A stretch of DNA of 64,000 nucleotides from the NCBI GenBank assembly GCA_942491735.1, contig CALOCN010000014.1, positions 186,001 through 250,000 of the forward strand. Direction: 5' to 3'. The translations under genes were made by a program, and so were the position numbers. Source of the DNA: CALOCN01 sp942491735. Lineage in GTDB: Bacteria > Eisenbacteria > RBG-16-71-46 > JABDJR01. This document shows, piece by piece, positions 1 through 7,641 of this stretch (position 1 is its first letter; each line of letters starts with the position of its first letter). The notes beneath the pieces are model-generated. The model made no database searches, was not told the origin of the DNA, and saw nothing but the letters and a program-made list of their open reading frames with translations.

Positions 1-629
1 GTGAGTGGGCTGACGTGGCGGGCGAACCGCTGTGCCAGGAACAGATCCCGGGAGGCTCGGTAGACGTTGGTCACTGCCGTGTGGCGCAGGGCGTGGAACG
101 GGTACATCCGGTCAAACCGTGCGGCTTCTTGAGCTTGGCGGAAGATGAACTGGACCCGGCGCTTGGAAAGGCGCCTCCCGGTCTGGCTACAGAAGAGGGG
201 ACCCGCGAGATTCTCCCCGGTGCGGACCTTCGTGGACCAGTGCACAGCAAGCTTCGGTTCCAGTGCACGAGGCAGGAACACATCTGCCACACGGCCACCC
301 TTTGCCACGTCCTTGCGCAAGCGGATGCGGCCACGCGGTGATCCGCCGGGGAAGAACGCATCCGGCACATCGAGCCCTACGATCTCGGCCAAGCGAAGTC
401 CCGTACCCAGGGCCAGGGAGAGGATGAGGTGATCCCTGGGGTTGGTTGCGGCCCGCAGGAGGGCTTGCACTTCGGCTCGGGTGAGGGTCGGCGGTGCGAG
501 GTAGGGCATGTGACGATGAAGCCGTGGATGGGAGAGAGGATCAAGGGGAATCCCCGTTCCTGTCGATTCCGCATCACGGCCACCTCGCACCATCGAGTCC
601 ACGCTCCGAGGAGCGTGCGTGGAGGCCAT
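1..629 (-). CDS. Tyrosine recombinase/phage-type integrase, partial (C-terminus beyond window start)
   Basis: The minus-strand frame is open from an ATG at 629 to the first base of the window. The translation shows both hallmark boxes of the tyrosine recombinase (XerC/XerD, phage integrase) family: ALGTGLRLAEIVGLDV carries the box I arginine, and HALRHTAVTNVYR is the box II HxLRH signature. The catalytic tyrosine would follow RFARHVSPL and lies outside the window. The enzyme class cuts and rejoins DNA at specific sites. The frame remains open upstream of 629 (another ATG near 669), so the start is uncertain and the part before MPYLAPPTLT may be noncoding. Its neighbours are IS remnants and repeats, consistent with an element boundary. 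The class is secure; the type of element it serves is unknown. Confidence 0.8.
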   Translation of the reverse strand, partial: MASTHAPRSVDSMVRGGRDAESTGTGIPLDPLSHPRLHRHMPYLAPPTLTRAEVQALLRAATNPRDHLILSLALGTGLRLAEIVGLDVPDAFFPGGSPRGRIRLRKDVAKGGRVADVFLPRALEPKLAVHWSTKVRTGENLAGPLFCSQTGRRLSKRRVQFIFRQAQEAARFDRMYPFHALRHTAVTNVYRASRDLFLAQRFARHVSPL

Positions 630-649
630 TCTGAGAAGCAACCTCGACT

Positions 650-950
650 GGTCCGACCATTGGCGCATGAGGGCCCGGTTTGGGCTCAGATTTGGTCCCA
701 AAACGGCATCGAGTGCCCCAAAAACGGCATCGGGATTTCGCTAACCCCCCAAAAAGGGGCATCGACTTCGCGCTAACCCCCCGAAAAGCGGCATCGATTT
801 GTTATGCATTCGTAAAGTCGGCGTGGAGATTTCTCACATGCAGATCGTGTAAGTGGCGTTCGTATAGAACGTAAGGGTAACGAGAGGGTACCTCCGGGCT
901 CGCTGAAAGCTCGAAAAGGGCCGAAATCCTGCCCCTAAAATGCCGCTTTT
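650..950. repeat. Iteron-bearing noncoding repeat unit, copy A
   Basis: This stretch is repeated, diverged, at 1329-1637. Both copies begin with GGTCCGA and end with a TGCC(G/C)CTTTT box. Within copy A a short iteron of the form CCCCnAAAAnnGGCATCG occurs four times in the same orientation, starting near 697, 716, 747 and 779, with spacings of about 19, 31 and 32 bases; an inverted version (TGCCGCTTTTGGG) lies at 941-953. No convincing reading frame is conserved between the copies. The layout resembles multi-copy recombinase or transposase binding sites, such as the multiple terminal repeats of IS21-type elements, but no family could be assigned. Confidence 0.7.
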
Positions 951-1019
951 GGGCTGGCGAAGCCGATAGATGCCGCCGAAATGCCGCTCGAACCGGGCGA
1001 AATCCGGCTTGGGATTGCG

Positions 1020-1154
1020 ACAAGGCGTGGTTCCACACGGAAACGCCTTGATCGCTGCAAGGAGTCCCTGCTACGACTCGTGAGCGCGCTCCTCATGGAG
1101 GTCAGCGAGGAGTGGGAATCGGGAAAGGTCTCCCTGAACATGACGAGAGACTAA
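1020..1154 (+). pseudogene. C-terminal fragment of an IS256-like (mutator) transposase
   Basis: The plus-strand frame ending with TAA at 1152-1154 encodes RLVSALLMEVSEEWESGK followed by VSLNM. That resembles the C-terminal tail of IS256-family transposases, which typically end with an ALxxExxEEWxxGxxYLxM pattern. Only about 40 codons remain and there is no catalytic DDE core, so this is a relic. The assignment rests on a short match recalled from the family and is tentative. Confidence 0.45.
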
Positions 1155-1195
1155 CGTGGCTCGCAAGAACTTACAGAAACGATGTTGCTCTATCC

Positions 1196-1262
1196 CCAGG
1201 TCCGAAATCGGTGTCCGGCATCCATCGGAATCAGTGTCCGGGATGCTCCGGAATAATCACGC
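1196..1262. repeat. Short repeats resembling an IS21-type element end
   Basis: The stretch has iterated blocks: AATCGGTGTCCGGCATC is followed by GGAATCAGTGTCCGGGATG and CTCCGGAAT. Tandem imperfect copies of this kind occur at the termini of IS21-family elements. No istA or istB gene is present nearby. This is a weak assignment. Confidence 0.3.
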
Positions 1263-1286
1263 TATCGAATATTTGAACGAATGGGG

Positions 1287-1325
1287 GTGCGCCGGAAGTT
1301 CGTGGAGGCGGAGGCCAGCGAGCCG
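1287..1325 (+). pseudogene. 39-bp remnant of IS66 tnpC
   Basis: These bases are identical to positions 7034-7072 inside the intact IS66 transposase gene, encoding VRRKFVEAEASEP. They are flanked by unrelated DNA, directly abutting repeat copy B. This shows that an earlier IS66 copy was present and was mostly deleted or recombined away. Confidence 0.8.
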
Positions 1326-1328
1326 ACC

Positions 1329-1637
1329 GGTCCGAGCATTGGCCCACGACGGCCCGATTTGGGCTCAGATTTGGTCCCAAAACGGCATCGAGTGCCCCAA
1401 AAACCCAAAAACGGCATCGGGATTTCGCTAACCCCCCAAAAAGGGGCATCGCCTTCGCGCTAAACCCCCGAATAGCGGCATCGTTTTGTTATGGAAGCGT
1501 CAACTGTGCGTGAACGGGTCGGCGGATGTGATCACGTAAGTTGCGACGATACATAGAGCAAGGCGAACAAAGGGTCACCTGGAGGGGCAGGGAAAGCTCG
1601 AAAAACCCCGAAATACTGCCCCTCAAATGCCCCTTTT
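1329..1637. repeat. Iteron-bearing noncoding repeat unit, copy B
   Basis: This is a diverged direct repeat of 650-950. The first ~160 bases are nearly the same as copy A, with a ~6-7 base insertion (AAACCC) between iterons one and two. The later half shares landmarks such as AAAGCTCGAAAA and CTGCCCCT(A/C)AAATGCC. Iterons lie between about 1375 and 1485. Seen: two copies in the same direction, about 680 bases apart. Not known: what element or protein they belong to. Confidence 0.7.
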
Positions 1638-1660
1638 GCTTCGTGAATCCCAATAAATGC

Positions 1661-1742
1661 GTAAACGGTCAGCGGACGACGTAGTTCCCTCCGGGATCCA
1701 GTCTTGGTAGAACGGTAGCGACCCAGTTGGGGTCGCATTCTT
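1661..1742. mobile_element. Solo left end of an IS66-family element
   Basis: This stretch matches the left terminus of the intact IS66 element (5358-5439) with only about two mismatches, beginning with the terminal GTAAACGG and running past GGGGTCGCATTCTT. The rest of the element is missing. It marks an older copy of the same IS and could serve as a recombination partner for the intact one 3.7 kb away. The following bases up to 1872 hold no recognisable gene. Confidence 0.8.
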
Positions 1743-1872
1743 CGCGATTGCTTCGTTTGCCTGGACGCGTGCTATGCCTCAATGCGCGAATCTCCGCTCT
1801 CGAAGGTCCGCCTCGGGTTTCCCCCTCTAAACAGTGAACCCCCCAGTAGAGTCGCACGCGGGATAACCCCAA

Positions 1873-2847
1873 CTATGGTGAAGTGATTTGCCACGCGGTG
1901 GTCGTCCCATTTGAATGCCGCTTCGCAAAAAGGATGCCGTAGGAACTACTTTGATCGGGCAGAACCTGGACGAGGAGCTCCCCGTCCCTTGAAATGACGA
2001 AGAAGGGAGAGTCAGGGTTAAGACTCCATGGCAGAAGCTCTTCCGATACAACATTGTACGACCAGAGGGGGCCGTGCTCTTCGTCAGGGTTGCGACTCGC
2101 AATGAGCAATCTGTCTTCACCAATCCAGTTCAGTCCCCGTGTTTCTTGAAACCGAAGTGCCTCGGGTGTCATGTCTCGCACCTCCATGAGTTCAAGATCG
2201 ACCACATGCGCGTGGATGCGGGTCCTGCGGGGCCTATCAGAGACACGTGAAGCAGCCGTAAACGATAGGTACCGGCCAGAAGATGACCACAGAGGGCTTG
2301 TTCCTATGACTCGCTCCTCGCCGACAAGCAGGGGGTGTTCGTTGCTCCCGTCTGCGTCAATAACAAAGAGCCCGCACCCCTCGGGATCGGTGGATCTACA
2401 TATCCATCGATCATAAAGAACTACTTCACCACTCGGGTCCCACTCTGGCGCCCTGGCATTCCCCATAGTGTGGGTAAGTTGTCTCTCCGACTCGGAGTCT
2501 AGATCGATCACATACAGGTCATAGCCAATGCCACGAGACACCGCTAGTTGCCTGCCGTCAGTGGAGAATCTCGCATTCTGGACAGGCAACCCCTCCGGGT
2601 CTGGAAAATGAACAAGGATCTCTCCAGTTTCAATGCTAGCGATGTACAATCCAGCATCCACAGTCTCAGTGCCGCGACGGTAAGCTATCCATCTACCATC
2701 ATGATCGATGTCTAGAGGCATATCCAGAACTGCGACTTTGGATAGGTCGACTAGCGGATTCGATGCGGAGTCCGTGCACGCGCTCAGACACAGGGCGCTC
2801 AGGAGAGACATCTGGCATCCCAGAAAAAAACTCTTAGTCGAGAACAA
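1873..2847 (-). CDS. Beta-propeller (TolB/PD40-like) lipoprotein
   Basis: The 324-aa protein starts with a lipoprotein signal whose lipobox LSAC ends at Cys24, so it is predicted to be lipid-anchored at the cell envelope. The rest consists of repeated units with the PD40 pattern, for example DGRWIAYRRG, DGRQLAVSRG, APEWDPSGEVVLYD and SPLWSSSGRYLSF, as in TolB-type and WD40-like propellers. Such propellers usually bind proteins or peptides; no catalytic residues are visible. Its start overlaps the end of the upstream subtilase gene by 14 bases, so the two form an operon and may work together, with the propeller as partner of the protease. Base composition is lower in GC than in the genes right of 9.5 kb. 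Confidence 0.75.
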   Translation of the reverse strand: MFSTKSFFLGCQMSLLSALCLSACTDSASNPLVDLSKVAVLDMPLDIDHDGRWIAYRRGTETVDAGLYIASIETGEILVHFPDPEGLPVQNARFSTDGRQLAVSRGIGYDLYVIDLDSESERQLTHTMGNARAPEWDPSGEVVLYDRWICRSTDPEGCGLFVIDADGSNEHPLLVGEERVIGTSPLWSSSGRYLSFTAASRVSDRPRRTRIHAHVVDLELMEVRDMTPEALRFQETRGLNWIGEDRLLIASRNPDEEHGPLWSYNVVSEELLPWSLNPDSPFFVISRDGELLVQVLPDQSSSYGILFAKRHSNGTTTAWQITSP

Positions 2848-5062
2848 CTACCCTCCCCACTGCTTGAAGTTCCTCTGCCGTTGCACGATAGAAGTATACG
2901 CCCTTCGAAACCCTTGATCCATCGTTACTCGTGAGATCCCACCTTAGGCCTAATCGCCCCTCAGGTATCACTAGCCGCCTCAACAGACTCCCTCTCACGT
3001 CAAAGATCTCAATGCCAACCTCCCCGCCGACTGCGGATTCCAAGGCAAAGTGGGCGTATGCCTCGACTGGATTCTTACTCACACGACATACTAGTCTGGT
3101 ATGTGGAAAGCTTCTTTCTGGCGCCCCTACAGTGCTTGGACCCATCGCTGTCCACGCGATCTTTGCCTCACTGAGTTGACCCGGTTGCCACCGCTTCCAT
3201 TCATCCAGTCCTCCCCCCGTAACACGAGCCTTGAAGTAGTAGAAGTAGGTTCTGATCCTGCAACCTACTGGGGTCATGCTTCCTTCAACGATCTCTCCAA
3301 ATCCATCCGGGAATGCATAATGGGGCGAACGATTTCCCTGATGCCAGCCAAGTGATTGACTAGCGCGCACCCACACGTCTGGAACGACATCAAATGGAGA
3401 AGCGAACGATATTGTGGTCTCCAGAACGTACTCATCTACAAACCATCCGCCGGCATCGATAAAGGGGTGTCCACTCAGCCAAATCGTCTTCGCCGTCGGT
3501 CCACTAACAACGCTGAGATTGGTCGACTCGCCGCGTTGGTAAATCCTACCCTCAAGGTAGTTCAAAGCACCGAATGCGCTAACCAATCCATATCCTGCCT
3601 CTTCGGTCCATTCTTCGGAACCCATCCATGAGAGTTTGGTCGCTGAGTTCTTGAGAATACCTTCAATGTCCTCTGCACCGTATTGCGGCCGCAGTGCTTT
3701 CACTAGAGATGCTACACCCGCAGCAACAGGGGCCGCTGCGGATGTGCCGCCGAATTGGCTCATGCAGTGGTCGGCCTCGCCCAACTCCTCCAGGTCATCC
3801 AGTGAATGGAATAGCTCGCCGTTGATAGTTGTCGTTGCGAAATTTTTTCCTCCCGGGGCAGACAAGTCAATCCAGTATCCCGTGTTCGATCCTGTGCCAG
3901 CGGGGTAGGTGCACCCCCAACCTTGGTTCACCAGGTCGTTTGTCCAGCGATTCCCATCCGCATAGACAGCGCCAACTGAGAGTACCAAGTCGCTGTATAG
4001 AGCAGGAGTCATCCGGATGGACTCAGTTGTGTTGCCCATGGAGGCCGTAATCAGGGTACCCGTTGCATTGGCATTCCGAAGGGCGGCACCCAAAAAGTGG
4101 TCGTCGCCCCCTTCCGTTTTTGCCAATGAAATGTTTCCTATGCTTATCCCGTTGTCCACCATCCACTGTATTCCCTTTGCGATGTTCTCCGTCTTTGCTC
4201 CGCCGATACTAAACTCGACTCGCACGGGAACGATTTGCACCCCCCAGTTCAACCCGGCACCAAGCAGTCCATTGTCACCGTTTGCACCAATCACTCCGGC
4301 CACTTCCGTCCCATGTCCATTAGTATCCTCCGTATCTCCGCCGACAAACGTAGCTCCTCCAACAACGTTAATGTCTGGATGGCTTGACATCACACCACCA
4401 TCGAGCACCGCAACGGGAATTGACCTCTCAAGGCCTTTTGAGATATCCCACGCTGCTTCAGCCTCAACGTCTATCCCGCCGAAGGCCGGGCCAGTTCCGG
4501 GTAGTTGTCCGCCATTGTGAAGCCACCACTGATGCTGGTATTTTGGGTCAAGCGACGATGCGGTCCGCTCATAGATCATATTGTCTTGAACATCGCTAAG
4601 TATCCGTTGATCGATGAGGCCGTCCAACGCCCGCCGTGGTAGGGCTGAGGCGACCTCGATCGAATAGAAGAGGCTCAAGTCCTCGGGAAGTTTGATGAGG
4701 GTGCCTTCCTGATTGTGGGCGAAAGCCCTAAAGCCAGGGAGCATCTGTCGTATCCGCGAAACCCCTGCTTGCTGTAATTGATCTCTGATGTCTGGTCGAG
4801 GGAAACGAACGTCTTCTATTGCCCGATCTCGAATGATCGGAACGGTAGGCGCATGCTCAGGGCTAAATCGCACGATCAGATGCTTGTTGATATCCACGGA
4901 ACCGTGTTCCGATTGCTGGACGAATCCTCCCGCTGTTGTGTCTTGGTAAGTGCAAGGGTCAAAAGGCACCGATGATTGTCCGAAAGCGGCGGATGCAGCG
5001 TTCTGTGGATAGGGAGGGTACGTCATGCGGCCATCGCAGTTTGTAACGGCGAATTCTGGCAC
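2834..5062 (-). CDS. S8 subtilisin-like serine protease with FlgD-like C-terminal domain, probably 5'-altered
   Basis: The 742-aa translation has the complete S8 triad: Asp221 in AVLDGGV, His250 in TNGHGTEVAG and Ser441 in GGTSAAAPVAAG. A propeptide-like segment spans roughly residues 55-170, and residues ~665-742 form a FlgD/Ig-like domain (IEIFDVRGSLLRRL, LRWDLTSNDGSRVSKGVYFY) also found on other exported proteins here. These proteins are normally secreted, yet no signal peptide is visible; the N-terminus is polar and cysteine-containing. The gene abuts, head to head, a beta-helix gene that also lacks its 5' part, so the junction near 5040-5070 probably removed both gene starts. A start at the internal MTYPPYPQN is possible. 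Confidence 0.8.
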   Translation of the reverse strand: MPEFAVTNCDGRMTYPPYPQNAASAAFGQSSVPFDPCTYQDTTAGGFVQQSEHGSVDINKHLIVRFSPEHAPTVPIIRDRAIEDVRFPRPDIRDQLQQAGVSRIRQMLPGFRAFAHNQEGTLIKLPEDLSLFYSIEVASALPRRALDGLIDQRILSDVQDNMIYERTASSLDPKYQHQWWLHNGGQLPGTGPAFGGIDVEAEAAWDISKGLERSIPVAVLDGGVMSSHPDINVVGGATFVGGDTEDTNGHGTEVAGVIGANGDNGLLGAGLNWGVQIVPVRVEFSIGGAKTENIAKGIQWMVDNGISIGNISLAKTEGGDDHFLGAALRNANATGTLITASMGNTTESIRMTPALYSDLVLSVGAVYADGNRWTNDLVNQGWGCTYPAGTGSNTGYWIDLSAPGGKNFATTTINGELFHSLDDLEELGEADHCMSQFGGTSAAAPVAAGVASLVKALRPQYGAEDIEGILKNSATKLSWMGSEEWTEEAGYGLVSAFGALNYLEGRIYQRGESTNLSVVSGPTAKTIWLSGHPFIDAGGWFVDEYVLETTISFASPFDVVPDVWVRASQSLGWHQGNRSPHYAFPDGFGEIVEGSMTPVGCRIRTYFYYFKARVTGGGLDEWKRWQPGQLSEAKIAWTAMGPSTVGAPERSFPHTRLVCRVSKNPVEAYAHFALESAVGGEVGIEIFDVRGSLLRRLVIPEGRLGLRWDLTSNDGSRVSKGVYFYRATAEELQAVGRVVVLD

Positions 5063-5357
5063 TGCTGTCCATTGACGGTGGTGCCAGCTACGGAACGACG
5101 ATCGAGTCCGATAGAGTCAATACCAATGCACCCGATTCGCTTTGGTGGATCGTCCCGGGTGACCTTGATGCCGACGAGGCGTTCATCAAGGTTCTGGCAA
5201 GGCATGATACCGAGGGTGCTGGCGACGACCGCTATGAGGTTCCGGACACCACCGATGTGGCCTTTGCGATCCGGTCTAAACTTTTTGGGAACATCTGGGC
5301 CGACACGACGTGGTCTGGTCGCGCCGTCCTGGGTGGAGACATCTACGTGAGGGCAGG
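5047..5357 (+). pseudogene. 5' fragment of a beta-helix surface protein gene, cut by IS66
   Basis: After a stop codon at 5044-5046 the frame is open up to the IS66 insertion. The translation (IDGGASYGTTIESDRVNT, later SLWWIVPGDLDADEAFIKV) resembles an Ig/FN3-like module from the middle of a secreted protein. No start codon or signal peptide precedes it, so the true 5' end has been lost. The frame reads straight into the 3' fragment at 7642 if the IS and one target copy are removed (VRAG-ATLTIEAG). Confidence 0.8.
5350..5357. repeat. 8-bp target site duplication, left copy (AGGGCAGG)
   Basis: The eight bases next to the left IS66 terminus are identical to the eight bases at 7634-7641 next to the right terminus. 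Eight-base duplications are characteristic of IS66-family transposition. Confidence 0.95.
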
Positions 5358-5465
5358 GTAAACGGACAGCGGACGACGTAGTTCCCTCCGGGATCCAGTC
5401 TTGGTAGAACGGTAGCGACCCCGTTGGGGTCGCATTCTTGTATCTACGAGGGAAGGAGCGGAGGG

Positions 5466-5732
5466 ATGACTGCGAAGACGCGCGTTCGGCGGACCCGGGA
5501 AGAGTGGCACCGATTGGTGGAGCGGTACGAAGCGGGCGGTCTGAGCCCGCGGGAGTTTTGTCGCCGGGAGGGACTCAACGACAACACGTTTCGCCTTTGG
5601 CGGAGCCGCGTTCGCTCCACGAGCACCGCGACCGGTCCGTTCGTGGAGGTGGTTCCCGTTGCCAGCCCGGAGTCGCCCTGGTCGATCGAACTCGAGTTGC
5701 CGAGCGGGACGAAGCTCCGGCTGCGTGGTTAG
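5466..5732 (+). CDS. tnpA: IS66 accessory protein TnpA (Orf1)
   Basis: The 88-aa product has an N-terminal helix-turn-helix: EEWHRLVERYEAGGLSPREF followed by CRREGLNDNTFRLWRSR, the usual IS66 Orf1 pattern in which a DNA-binding segment precedes a short beta-rich tail. The ATG at 5466 was chosen because GGAGCGGAGGG sits just upstream. It is the first gene of the element and ends three bases before tnpB. Its exact role in IS66 transposition is not settled; it is thought to assist TnpC. Confidence 0.88.
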   Translation: MTAKTRVRRTREEWHRLVERYEAGGLSPREFCRREGLNDNTFRLWRSRVRSTSTATGPFVEVVPVASPESPWSIELELPSGTKLRLRG

Positions 5733-5734
5733 GC

Positions 5735-6061
5735 ATGATCGCCGGGAACGAACCGCGTCGGATTCTGCTGTACGGGTCCCCTGTGGACATGCGCAAGTCG
5801 TTCAACGGTCTGCTGGCCATCGTCCAGGGCACGCTGGGTGAGGATTCCCTCACGGGAACTCTGTACGCGTTCGTGAACCGTCGTGGGAACTACCTGAAGT
5901 CGATCTACTGGGATCGGACAGGGTACTGCCTATTCGCAAAGCGACTGGAGCAGGGTCGATTTCGGTTTCCCGGTGGTAGCGGGAAGCACGAAGTGAGCGA
6001 AGCGATGTTTCGATTGCTTTTGGACGGAATCGTTCTTGAAAGAAGACGGAGGATGGATTAA
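5735..6061 (+). CDS. tnpB: IS66 accessory protein TnpB (Orf2)
   Basis: The 108-aa protein shows the IS66 Orf2 core, with SPVDMRKSFNGLLAIVQ near residue 15-31 and LYAFVNRRGNYLKSIYWD in the middle, ending in a basic ERRRRMD tail. Its length is typical for the family. It lies between tnpA and tnpC, with gaps of two and nine bases, so the three genes are likely co-transcribed. It is required together with TnpA for transposition of studied IS66 members; the mechanism is unclear. Confidence 0.9.
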   Translation: MIAGNEPRRILLYGSPVDMRKSFNGLLAIVQGTLGEDSLTGTLYAFVNRRGNYLKSIYWDRTGYCLFAKRLEQGRFRFPGGSGKHEVSEAMFRLLLDGIVLERRRRMD

Positions 6062-6070
6062 GAAAGAGGC

Positions 6071-7612
6071 ATGACACGAGCTGAGCGCGCCGCAACGATG
6101 AGTCAGGATGAAGTGGTCGCGTTGCTCGAGTCCCATGATGAACTCAGCGCCCAACATGAAGAGCTTTGCCGCCAAGTGGCGTGGCTGAAGCGACAGGTGT
6201 TCGGATCGAAGTCGGACCGCCGGGTGCCTCTTCCCGGGGAGCAACTCACGCTCGGTGAGACGGATCCCGATGGTTCGGTGACTGCCGCAACGCTCCCTGT
6301 GAGCTCCCACCAACGCCGGCGGTCTCAGCCCCCGGTGAAGACCGGAGAGAGTGGCATTCGCTTCGACCCCTCGGTGCCGGTGAAGGTGATCGAGATTCCC
6401 AACCCCGAGCTTCACGACGTTCCCGCCGGTTCGTATGAGACGATCCGGGAGGTGGTGACGGAACGGCTGGTGCAGAAGCCATCGACCTTTGAGGTGCACC
6501 GCTACGTCCGGACCGTGGTGAAGCTCCAGGACGGGACGTTGAGCTGTCCCCCCGCACCGCCGTCGGTGCTGGAGCGCAGCCTGGCTGATGTGAGCCTGCT
6601 GGTGAACCTGGTGGTGGACAAGGTGCGCTACCACCTTCCCCTGTACCGTCAGCATGCACGGATGGCGGCGGCGGGAGTCCACTTGAGCCGGGCAACGCTG
6701 ACGAACTGGTTCCATCGTACGGCCGAGCTGCTGGCGCCGATCCACGAAGCCCAGATGGCCTCGATTCTTCAGAGCGAGGTGTTGCTCATGGACGAGACCC
6801 CGATCCGGGCCGGTCCGTCCAAGAAGAAGCGGAAGATGAAGACGGCGTACTTCTGGCCGGTGTACGGAGACCGGGACGAGGTCGGGTTCCCGTTTTCGTC
6901 AACGCGGAGTCACCAGGTGGTGGTGGACACCCTGAAGGGATACTCGAACACGCTGGTGACCGACGGGTACGCAGCCTATGACCGCTACGCGGAGCAAGTG
7001 AACGAGCTGGTCCATGCCCAGTGCTGGGCCCACGTGCGCCGGAAGTTCGTGGAGGCGGAGGCCAGCGAGCCGGAACTCTGTGGCCGGGTGCTGGATGGGA
7101 TCAGCACGCTCTACGAGCACGAGGCGAAGATCCGGAATCAGGAAGACGTGAAGCGGCACGCCTACCGCGGGGAACACGCGAAGCGGGTGGTGGATCGGAT
7201 CTTCGAGGATCTGAAGCAGGCGTTCGAGGATCGGATCCTGCTACCGCAGAGCCCGTTCACCCAGGCGGCGAACTACGCCCTGGAACGGGAGGCCGGTCTA
7301 CGGGTGTTCCTCGAACATCCTGGAGTACCGGTGGACACCAACGCCGTGGAACGAGAGATCCGGCCGGTGGCCATCGGGCGCAAGAACTGGATGTTCTGCT
7401 GGACCGAAGTGGGTGCACAGTACGTTGGGACCCTGCAAAGCCTCGTATCGACCTGCCGACTCCAGGACATCGATCCCTACGTCTATCTGGTGGACGTTCT
7501 GCAGCGTGTGGACTCCCATCCCCAGAGTCTGGTCCGCCAGCTCACGCCGAGACTGTGGAAAGACCACTTCGGCCAGGACCCTCTACGCTCCCTCGCCGAA
7601 CGCGGTCAATAA
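6071..7612 (+). CDS. tnpC: IS66 family transposase TnpC
   Basis: The 513-aa protein has the full IS66 layout: an N-terminal leucine-zipper-like segment (ALLESHDELSAQHEELCRQV), the VFGSKSDRR motif, a central catalytic region with MDETPIRA, VTDGYAAYDRY and CWAHVRRKF, and the C-terminal IS66 domain with DTNAVEREIRPVAIGRKNW. DET, DGY and the glutamate of NAVEREIRP are likely members of the acidic DDE triad that catalyses strand transfer. The gene ends 21 bases before the right terminus. Nothing suggests inactivation. Confidence 0.95.
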   Translation: MTRAERAATMSQDEVVALLESHDELSAQHEELCRQVAWLKRQVFGSKSDRRVPLPGEQLTLGETDPDGSVTAATLPVSSHQRRRSQPPVKTGESGIRFDPSVPVKVIEIPNPELHDVPAGSYETIREVVTERLVQKPSTFEVHRYVRTVVKLQDGTLSCPPAPPSVLERSLADVSLLVNLVVDKVRYHLPLYRQHARMAAAGVHLSRATLTNWFHRTAELLAPIHEAQMASILQSEVLLMDETPIRAGPSKKKRKMKTAYFWPVYGDRDEVGFPFSSTRSHQVVVDTLKGYSNTLVTDGYAAYDRYAEQVNELVHAQCWAHVRRKFVEAEASEPELCGRVLDGISTLYEHEAKIRNQEDVKRHAYRGEHAKRVVDRIFEDLKQAFEDRILLPQSPFTQAANYALEREAGLRVFLEHPGVPVDTNAVEREIRPVAIGRKNWMFCWTEVGAQYVGTLQSLVSTCRLQDIDPYVYLVDVLQRVDSHPQSLVRQLTPRLWKDHFGQDPLRSLAERGQ

Positions 7613-7633
7613 CGCCGCTCGCTGACCGCTTAC

Positions 7634-7641
7634 AGGGCAGG
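7634..7641. repeat. 8-bp target site duplication, right copy (AGGGCAGG)
   Basis: This copy is identical to 5350-5357. Removing 5358-7641 restores one unbroken reading frame through the interrupted gene. Confidence 0.95.

Larger units (their letters stand above)
5358..7633 (+). mobile_element. Complete IS66-family insertion sequence
   Basis: The element is 2276 bp long. Its terminal inverted repeats, starting GTAAACGGACAGCGG on the left and GTAAGCGGTCAGCGA on the right (reverse strand), match at 16 of 21 positions. It carries the canonical IS66 gene order tnpA, tnpB, tnpC, all open and in one direction, and is bounded by an exact 8-bp target duplication AGGGCAGG. The target gene's reading frame is otherwise intact, so insertion appears recent. 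Fragments of related copies lie at 1287-1325 and 1661-1742. All parts needed for activity appear present. Confidence 0.95.

Noticed and set aside
690..805. CRISPR array suspected from the iterated GGCATCG blocks
   Set aside because: The repeats are imperfect, spaced unevenly at 19-32 bases without unique spacers of equal length, and no cas gene is near.
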